Shown one piece after another: positions 57,016 through 64,000 of a DNA stretch of 64,000 nucleotides. Under the pieces are notes generated by a model, which saw only the letters and a program-made list of their open reading frames with translations, was not told the origin of the DNA and ran no database searches. The DNA comes from Mauremys mutica. Its lineage: Eukaryota > Chordata > Testudines > Geoemydidae. How positions within the stretch are numbered: position 1 is the first letter of the stretch; each line of letters opens with the position of its first letter. The stretch lies in the NCBI RefSeq assembly GCF_020497125.1, contig NC_059080.1:46813563-46877562 (forward strand), written 5' to 3'. The translations under genes were made by a program, and so were the position numbers.

Positions 57016-57170
57016 GCTAAACCCTGTATTGTGAGTTCAGCTCTTGACTGGGCCATTTAAGGATCCAGGGCAAAATCAGTACTTGGTCCTGCTAGTGAAG
57101 GCAGGGGACTGGACTCCATGACCTTTCAGGGTCCCTTCCAGCTCTATGAGATAAGTATATCTCCATATCA

Positions 57171-60100
57171 TTTTATAAGGCCAAATCCTGGGAAGGGGTT
57201 AGATTTGGATTAAATATCTTGGGTTAAATTCTGCTCCCACTTACACCTAGGTAAATCCAGAGTAACACCACTGAGGTTAATAGATACATCCACATTAAAT
57301 CCAGAATAACTGAGATCAGAAATTGGTATACTGTGTGTTGATGCAGTTCAGAATAGGATGGGATCTGTAGCTGCTTACAAGACTGTTTGCCTGGGCTTAC
57401 AATTCTGAAATTTGTGTGGCTTTTATTTCTAGTGGCTCAGTCCTGCTCGTCTTACTCATGTGACCAACACCACTGAAGTCACTGGACAGGATTTTTGACA
57501 GTGCTCAGCACTGGCCTAATTCTGGTCTCACTGGGGTCAATGTGAGTTTGACCTTTGACCATTTGGGAGCAAACTTATGGAACACCTAGGCCCAGGTACA
57601 CAGAAGTATTTGGGTGCCTCACTCCTGTTGAAATCAATGAGAGGTAGGTGGCTAAATCCCTCTGTGAATCTGGGCCTGAGTGACTTTGGAAAACCCCTCC
57701 AAGTAGGGCTGGCCCATAAGGGTATGGGAGATCAGCAGGAATGGGCTCTTAGGCGCATATCCTCTAAGCTATTTAGGCACCCAACACTGATTGATTTCAG
57801 TGAAGGTTAAGTGTCAAAATACCTTTGAGGATCTAGGATTGATCCTTACGTGGGCAAAACTCCTTTGCCTGTGTAAGGACTGAGGCGCTGACCCAGCCAA
57901 ACCTTCCTTGCAGGAATAGTCTCACTCAGGTGTATGGTCCCACTACAAGCTCTGGGCATAAGTTCATGGAGGGATTGCAGTATTAGGCCCTAAGGAAGGG
58001 CTGCAGGATTTGGCTTCAGCTCATTAGGGAGCTCAGAGATGGGGAGTGTGCACTGGGCAGTTAAGAGACACTGGCCACCTGGAGATAAAGAATGAAGATC
58101 AGAACTAAATCCATAGTTCAGAGAGCAGCTCAGAGCTCTTCAGCAGTATAGCCAGCAAGTCAAAGAAAATCAGCATTTTCTGAGAAATATGAACATGATG
58201 ACTAGCAATATGGTTTCTTTTATACCACACAAAGAGTTTTGTAGTTTCACCTAGGAAGGAAGGAATAACAAATATTCCTTAGGCATTATGTGACTCAGAA
58301 ATGGAGTTCATTTTACAGAGTTGTTTTCAGTGATGTATACTGCAACTAGGTACCAAATTAGTCAGCAGAAACTCTGCATCATTCATCATCTAGTCCACAA
58401 AAAGTGCTTTCTAGTCCTGTTGCAGATTATTGTTAAATATTGAAGCAAGAGAGTGAAATTTACATGAAACTTAGCTCACCTCTCAGGAAGGATTTGGACA
58501 GTTGATGCTCTGCAATACAATATGATACAGATGTACCTATAGCACTGTTTGCACAAGGTCTCCTGCTTTTGAATAAAAGTAGCACTAGGAATCTCAGCCA
58601 GGGGTGGCATTCAAGCCTTGGAGATATGAAAACAACCCTCTCTTTACTGTGAGTTGAATTGCAGTAGCTCCCAGAGGCCACAACTAAGATCAGGGCCCCA
58701 TTATGTCAGGCCCGGGGTGTCAAACTCATTCTGGAGAGTGCCATATTCCTCCTTTAATTATGCTTCATGGGTTGGGGTATGCACTGAGAACTTACACTCC
58801 CCTCAGAGTAGAAACAAGCACCCCCTGATATCAATGGATGGGTTGCACAAAGATCAAGAGGAGAGTATGGCCTTTAGGTATTCACTAAGCTTCTTACTAT
58901 TATTCATTGAGTCTTTCAGCATCATTCAGTGAGAAACTCTCTGCCTCATTTTTTCACCACTATTTCTGCCATTGATTCTTTTTCTTCCCCATACATCTTT
59001 TCCTCTTTTTCTTCTCCTTCCCTCACTTTGGGTGTCTCTTCTATTCTTCCTTCTGCATTTCCTCTTCTACAGCAACTCCAAACCTCATGGGCTTTATTCC
59101 TATCCCTTCCCCCAGCCTATCCACTGAAAAGATAAGTAGTGAAACGGTTAATGTTGACACACAAGTGTCATTATTGGGTTTTAAAGTTAATCCTCCAATA
59201 TGATTACTGGGAGGTGGGGAGTCACAACTCTGCATCATTGCTTCAGGCTCTCAGCAGACCCAGGCAGATCTCACTACATCAGTTACTCTGGGATCATATA
59301 TGGGAAGTTTTCTTTACAATCACCAGGGCTAAAGACTTACTTAAAAAAGAAAAAAAGAAAAAAAAAAGAAAGCTTAGATTCTGCAGAATCTGAATATACC
59401 ATATTCACAAGCAGGACTCCTTGAGTAATTAGTTTGGCATCTTAGTGCTAGGTGTTATACATCAGAAGAGACAGTCCCAGCACTAAAGAGTTTACAGTTT
59501 AAATAGAAAGAGTAGGAGGAAGACCTGTGACACAGGGAGTCGCTATCTGTGGAGGATCAGGTCCTCCTGGATTTGATGCCTGATCATTAAAGACTACATG
59601 GGGTCTGAGTCACCATCCCCAGACAAATGCAGAAGAAGCAAGTGCGCTAAAATGGAAAAAGGCATTCCCCCCTTCATATACTAAGTTGTTGGCTATTGCT
59701 TCTCTGCTGTTAAACAATTGCTGTGTTCCACCCCAGAGGCAGCTGCAGTTCAAAGCTGAGTCCTACATATAGTCAGAGTTTACAATGTTTGTAAAATGCA
59801 CTGGGATCCTTCATGATAAAAGCTGCTATATAAATATAAAGCCATTATTGTCAAGATATTCTGTTATAAAACCAAAGGGGACTTTATCCATCTTCCAAAC
59901 TGACCAAATGATTTACACACTGACAGTAAGTTGGTGTTGATGTACTGTATTGTGCTTTTAATGTCTGTGTTTTCCCAATATCGTAGTAGTTTAGAGATAG
60001 AGGTTTTCAATTTTCTGCCATGGCAGGAATTTCAGACTATAGAGGAGGAATTTGGACTTTGGTACCCACACAGTGTCTGGGGAAATGGTGCCATTCATCA

Positions 60101-60302
60101 GAGTCTGTTGTATGATGTGCACTAATTCCCAAAATATTTCCTTTACGTTAAGAAGACTGAACAAGCCAGAGGCTTTCTATCCTCTGAAATGCTGTTTTAG
60201 TTGCTGGAGAATGGCTGAGACTCCATGAGGAGACAGTGGTAGGAGCACTGCATCACAAATGTGCTTTACTAGTGAGGTTTCATTTCTTCTCCTCTGATGT
60301 TT
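57171..60302. other. Gene-free stretch with small dispersed repeats
   Basis: Segment 57222-57290 is the 'ttacacctaggtaaatccag' dispersed repeat. Segment 57590-57850 has 'ggtgcctcactcctgttgaa'-type reptile repeat sequence, and 59785-59850 is a MIR-like tail ('tgctatataaatataaagcc'). No gene is recognised. Confidence 0.5.
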
Positions 60303-60307
60303 GACTT

Positions 60308-61453
60308 TGTGATGGGTTTGGTCACAGAGACCCCTTTGGGACTGTCACCTCACGTGCTGAAACTACCTCTGAGCCCATTTTCCCTGTCACCTTGGGACTC
60401 CAGAACCCTGTCTTGTTGAGCCAGACACGCAAGCCTGCTGCAACACAGACCCAGGGTCTGAACCACATCCCCAAAGCTGCAGGCTTTAACTGAAAACAGC
60501 TTAGCAGGTACTTCTGTCTCCAGCACCCAGACACCCAGCTCCCAATGGGATTCAAACCTCAAATAAATCCATTTTACTCTGTATAAAGCTTATACAGGTA
60601 AACTCATAAATCACCCACCCTCTGACTGATAGAGAGATATGCACAGCTGTTTGCTCCCCCAGGTATTAATCACTTACTCTGGGATTAATAATAAACCAAA
60701 GTGATTTTATTAAGAATAAAAAGTAGGATTTAAGTGGTTCCAAGTAATAACAGAGTTACCAAGCAAAATAAAACAAAACACACAAGTCTAAGCCTAATAC
60801 ATTTAAGAAACTGAATACAGGTAAAGCTCACCCTCAGAGATGGTCCAATAAGCTTCTTTCACAGACTAGACTCCTTCTTAGTCTGGGCCAAATCCTTTCC
60901 CCGGTACAGTTCTTGTTCCAGCTCAGGTGATAACTAGGGGATTTCTCATTACTGAAGCCTCCTTTGTTCTGTTCCACCCCTTTTTATGGCTTTGGCGCAA
61001 GGCGGGAATACTTTGTTTCTCTCTAGGTCCCCTCCCTTCCTTCTAAATGGAAAAGCACCAGGTTTAAGATGGATTCCAGTATCATGTGAAATGTTCACAT
61101 GCCCTGTGAGACTTCATTATTCAGTGGCTGGCAACCACCTATACAGGAAGGCTTACAAGTAAACAGAGTCATTTACAACCAATTGTCCTAGTTGATGGGA
61201 GCCATCAGGATTCTAAGCCATCATTAATGGCCCACACTTTGCATAATTACAGTAGGACCTCAGAGTTATTTTTCATATTCCTAGTTTCAGCTACAAGAAT
61301 GATACATTCATACAAATAGGATGACCACACTCAGTAGATTATAAGCTTTGTAATGATACCTTACAAGTGACCTTTTGCATAAAGCATATTCCAGTTACAT
61401 TGTATTCACACTTATAAACATATTTGTATAAAAATATGGAGTGCAGCATCACA
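60308..61453 (-). mobile_element. Solo LTR, minus orientation
   Basis: The ends are TGTGATGGG and GCATCACA (inverted, TG..CA). They are flanked by gactt (60303-60307) and gacta (61454-61458), a 5-bp duplication with one mismatch. The minus strand has a TATA-like 'gccataaaaagggg' (about 60980-60995). Its left 350 bp match the fragment at 17165-17523 in opposite orientation. No viral genes are adjacent. Confidence 0.85.
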
Positions 61454-61458
61454 GACTA

Positions 61459-62572
61459 GGCTCCTAATAATCATGGGTGCTCATCTGGTGACTGTGATTA
61501 GTGATTGTGTTGGTGACTTCATAAATTTATTCACGGTTAATCTAGTATATAAATACCTCTGCTTGAACCCTGACTGCATAATGTCCTGACTTTCATTAAT
61601 TTTAGTTGCTTTTGCCCAAAATGCATTTAGCTCATTGGCATCTCCAGTCTCCAGGAACCTGATTCTGTGAGCTCCTCCGTATCTCATGGGATGAGCTGAG
61701 CACCATGAACTCTGATTACTCACCACATCAAAGGATCTGGCCCTTGTTTGGAAAGTGCATTTGGAGCCTATTCTGCTCTGATTGTAACAAGTGGGCATTT
61801 TGCTATTGGCGTGACTGGGAATTATAATTCGTATGTTATACTGTAATTTATAACTGGTTCTTTTTTGTTGGAAGTGGAAAACTAGGACACTAGAGATAGC
61901 ACTGAGACCCTGATCTGCCAGCCCGTACCCAGGAAAGATTCCAGTTGAACTTAATGGAAGTTTTACCTGTGTAAGAATTCAAGGTCAGGCCTTAAAATGG
62001 GAAGCTCCAAGATCTAGGGTGAAATCCTGACCCGACTGAAATCAATAGCAAAACTTCCATTAACTTCAACAAGGTCAGGATTTCATTCTGAGTGTATTTC
62101 CTCTTGTATTAGGATCTTTTGGAAAACAAAAAGTTAAAAACAGAAAAGGCAAGGCAGAAAGTGCTAAATTCAAACCTAAGGAGCAAAACTACTTGCAGTG
62201 AAACCATATTGCTAATAATCTACATACGGTGCACAAATAGAGCACAGATATTTTAGAGCACTATTAACTCATTTTATTTCCTTAGCAACAAGTCTATGAA
62301 CAGCACTTCTTTATTTCTATTAAGCAGATCATTGCAATAATTTTTCTCCAGAAATGGGCACTTCAGCCTAAGTCGGTTTCTACTTAACAAGTGTTTTTCT
62401 TCCCATTGTGATACCAATGATGTTTCATTCTTGTTTTCACATTTCTGACATTTGCAGGTTCTGTATAACATATCCTCACCAAAAAAAAATCTAAGTGAGA
62501 AGCATTTCTGCTCTATAGATCTATCTCTGTTTCAGTACAATCTCTCTCTCTCTCTCCCCCACACACCCTAGT
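61459..62572. other. Gene-free stretch with one MITE-like repeat
   Basis: Apart from the palindromic repeat at 62018-62090 and a (TC)n run near 62543-62557, nothing is recognised. Confidence 0.5.
62018..62090. repeat. Short palindromic MITE-like repeat
   Basis: The sequence 'ggtgaaatcctgacccgact' pairs with 'aaggtcaggatttcat' as an imperfect foldback. The centre contains 'cttccattaacttcaac', the same family as 31096-31165. Confidence 0.7.
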
Positions 62573-62785
62573 CAGTAAGCGCATTCACCATCGGAACAAC
62601 TTACCAAGGGAAATAGTGGCTTCTCCATCACTTGCTGTCTTTATGCCTTTCTAAAAGAAATGCTATAGCTTAAATCAGAAGTGATGGGCTTGATGCAGAA
62701 ATTCCTGGGTGAGGTTCTTTGGCCTCGCTTATGGAGGAGGTCAGAGAAGATGATTGTTTCTGGCCTTATTGTATATGAACCTACC
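62573..62785 (+). mobile_element. LINE 3' terminus (CR1/L2 clade), short fragment
   Basis: The plus strand encodes NNLPREIVASPSLAVF, the last conserved block of CR1/L2 ORF2. It is followed by a UTR with 'gaggtcagagaagatgattg' and 'tctggcctta'. Strong 5' truncation leaves about 200 bp. Confidence 0.75.
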
Positions 62786-63019
62786 TATGTGTAAAGCTAG
62801 ACTAGAGCTGGTCAAAAAAGATAGTGAACATTTAAAGATAGTGAAAATTCCCTTTTCTCACCTCTCTTTTTTTGGTTTTGGGGCTGTGCTGTTTAAGTGA
62901 AGGCAGAACCCACTGGAATACACTGAAATAAACTGGCTAGTGTGTATGAGCATCACAGACATACTGAGACCACTGCCTATCATGCTGACCAATATTGTCT
63001 CATTGTTTCCTTGCACTCC

Positions 63020-63215
63020 CCTGTTGGTGTGTCTGTATCCATCTTCTGTCTTGTGTTGTATACTTGGATAGTGAGCTCTCTGAGGCAGGGCCATCTTTTT
63101 GCTCTGTTTTTGTAAAGTGCCTAGCATAGTGGGGTCCTGATCCATGACTGGGCCTCCTATGTGTTCTGGTAATACACATAAATAGTATAAATAGTAATGT
63201 CTACTGGATAGAAAC
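63020..63215 (+). repeat. MIR-like SINE tail fragment
   Basis: 'gagctctctgaggcagggcc', 'ttgtaaagtgcctagcatag', then 'tggggtcctgatccatgac' is the tail sequence also seen at 13055 and 28740 onward. It ends in 'aatagtataaatagtaat'. Confidence 0.7.
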
Positions 63216-63781
63216 AGAACTGCTCAGCTATGTGTCATGGGCCTTATGTTGTGAGCTCCTCTTGGAGAATCTCTTGTAGCTCAGTCTCTAGGCAGTGGCC
63301 CATGCTTTGGGAATCAAGGAGGTCTGAGTTCTCTTCCCATGAAGTTCCAGATGGCCATACTGTGCAGTGCAGTGACAACCTCAGAGTCTCAGGTTTGTTC
63401 TAGTGCAAATGTGTGCTGCCCTGCCTCTTGCATTGAAGTAGCTCATGGATCTTCTGCCGTTAACAAATAGGAATGGTGCAAGGAGGTAATTCAGTTTCAC
63501 CTTGGTGTAGTAGTTTCCCAGGGGCAGAGAAACCACTGAACAAGAATAGGGGATTCTGTGAGGTCATTTCCACACTCCCTTTTCTGACTGTAATGGCACC
63601 TTAATAGCCAAATCCACTTGCAATTACTGCAGCAATCCGTTTATTGACACAATATTCACCTGCACTTCTCATTTCACGTTCGTGCTCAGATGGAAACTTT
63701 TCCAGTGATTCCATCTGACTGTGTTGTCCACTGTGAAGTGTGTTCCACTCTGACCCACTCTTGAGAGCTTCCTATGCAGTC

Positions 63782-63910
63782 TTATGGCTGTGTCGGTCCA
63801 AGGATATTAGAGTGACAAGGTGGGTGAGATACAGTAATATTGAACCAACTTCCATTGGTGAGAGAGACAAGCTTTTGAGCCACACAAAGCTTTTCGTCTT
63901 CAGGTCTTCT
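63782..63910 (-). mobile_element. Penelope-like element 3' tail fragment
   Basis: 'aaggatattagagtgacaag', 'gtgggtgagatacagtaata' and 'gagagagacaagcttttgag' match a common turtle repeat that I associate with the 3' ends of Penelope-like elements. The 'agctttt..cttcttcag'-like end parallels the 3' end of the element at 18277. No coding part remains. Confidence 0.55.
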
Positions 63911-64000
63911 TGCAGTCATCAGCCTTCTGGTGGCAATGATTAAAAGACACTTCTGCTTTGTTTCCTTTGCACTTTCAGGAGGACCCAGTTGACGGTGACC

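Larger units (their letters stand above)
55865..57170 (+). repeat. Cryptodira-type SINE, split by a GC-rich hAT element
   Basis: The head (55865-55909, 'gggagggatagctcagtggt') breaks after 'gctaaacc'. It resumes at 57016 with a duplicated 'gctaaacc' followed by 'ctgtattgtgagttcagctc' and the normal tail to about 57155. The 1,106-bp interruption is the hAT element at 55910-57015. Confidence 0.92.

Noticed and set aside
58705..58735. 'ggggtgtcaaactcattctg' as a hAT terminus
   Set aside because: The motif fits a known hAT end, but I found no matching right terminus or target duplication.
63245..63345. tRNA-like head ('gtagctcagtctctaggcag') as a tRNA gene or SINE
   Set aside because: The cloverleaf cannot be completed and no SINE tail follows, so it is too weak to annotate.
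1..64000. CRISPR arrays, bacterial operons, phage genes
   Set aside because: The DNA is vertebrate: spliced POU4 gene, SINEs, LINEs and solo LTRs. The tandem arrays seen (3895, 22722, 36971) lack repeat-spacer architecture.

Overview
This window looks like intergenic nuclear DNA from a turtle, most likely a cryptodire. It holds a tRNA-derived SINE with a 'tagctcagtggtttgag' head and a 'cagggttggaagggacc' tail, which I recognise as the Cryptodira-type SINE. It also holds CR1/L2-clade LINE ends, MIR-like CORE-SINEs, a Penelope-like element with a GIY-YIG endonuclease, PIF/Harbinger-type transposons carrying a Myb/SANT-like remnant, hAT MITEs with 8-bp target duplications, and several solo LTRs. 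No bacterial-style operon, CRISPR array or rRNA/tRNA gene is present. Nearly all reading frames in the window are chance frames or transposon remnants.

The only host protein-coding gene I can support is a two-exon POU class IV (Brn-3) transcription factor at 43199-45002 (+). It has a 40-codon first exon, a 778-bp intron and a 301-codon second exon, giving 341 residues. The POU-IV box, POU-specific domain and POU homeodomain are all present. The C terminus (KFSATY) is that of POU4F1. The spacer regions and several normally invariant POU-specific residues differ from POU4F1, POU4F2 and POU4F3 as I know them, so it may be a fourth vertebrate POU4 paralogue that mammals lack.

Layout. 1-41 kb is repeat-rich: a LINE end (1.9-2.7 kb), a composite element with terminal direct repeats (3.3-4.5 kb), nested LTRs (7.1-8.9 kb), a double-headed Harbinger element inside a SINE (10.7-13.05 kb), a Penelope-like element (18.3-19.9 kb), solo LTRs (22.5-23.4 and 33.5-34.2 kb), a hairpin MITE (23.9-24.2 kb), CR1 and L2-like ends, and a 52-bp tandem array (37 kb). 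About 41.4-53 kb is almost free of recognisable transposons and surrounds the POU4 gene. It includes a promoter/CpG-rich block (42.8-43.4 kb), an AT-rich 3' UTR, a GC-rich ORF-less block (47.4-49.8 kb) and an AT-rich unique block (50-53 kb). 53-64 kb is repeat-rich again: a SINE cluster split by a 1.1-kb GC-rich hAT foldback (55.9-57.0 kb), another solo LTR (60.3-61.5 kb), and LINE and Penelope tails.

I ran no searches. Family names rest on recognising motifs, termini and target-site duplications by eye.
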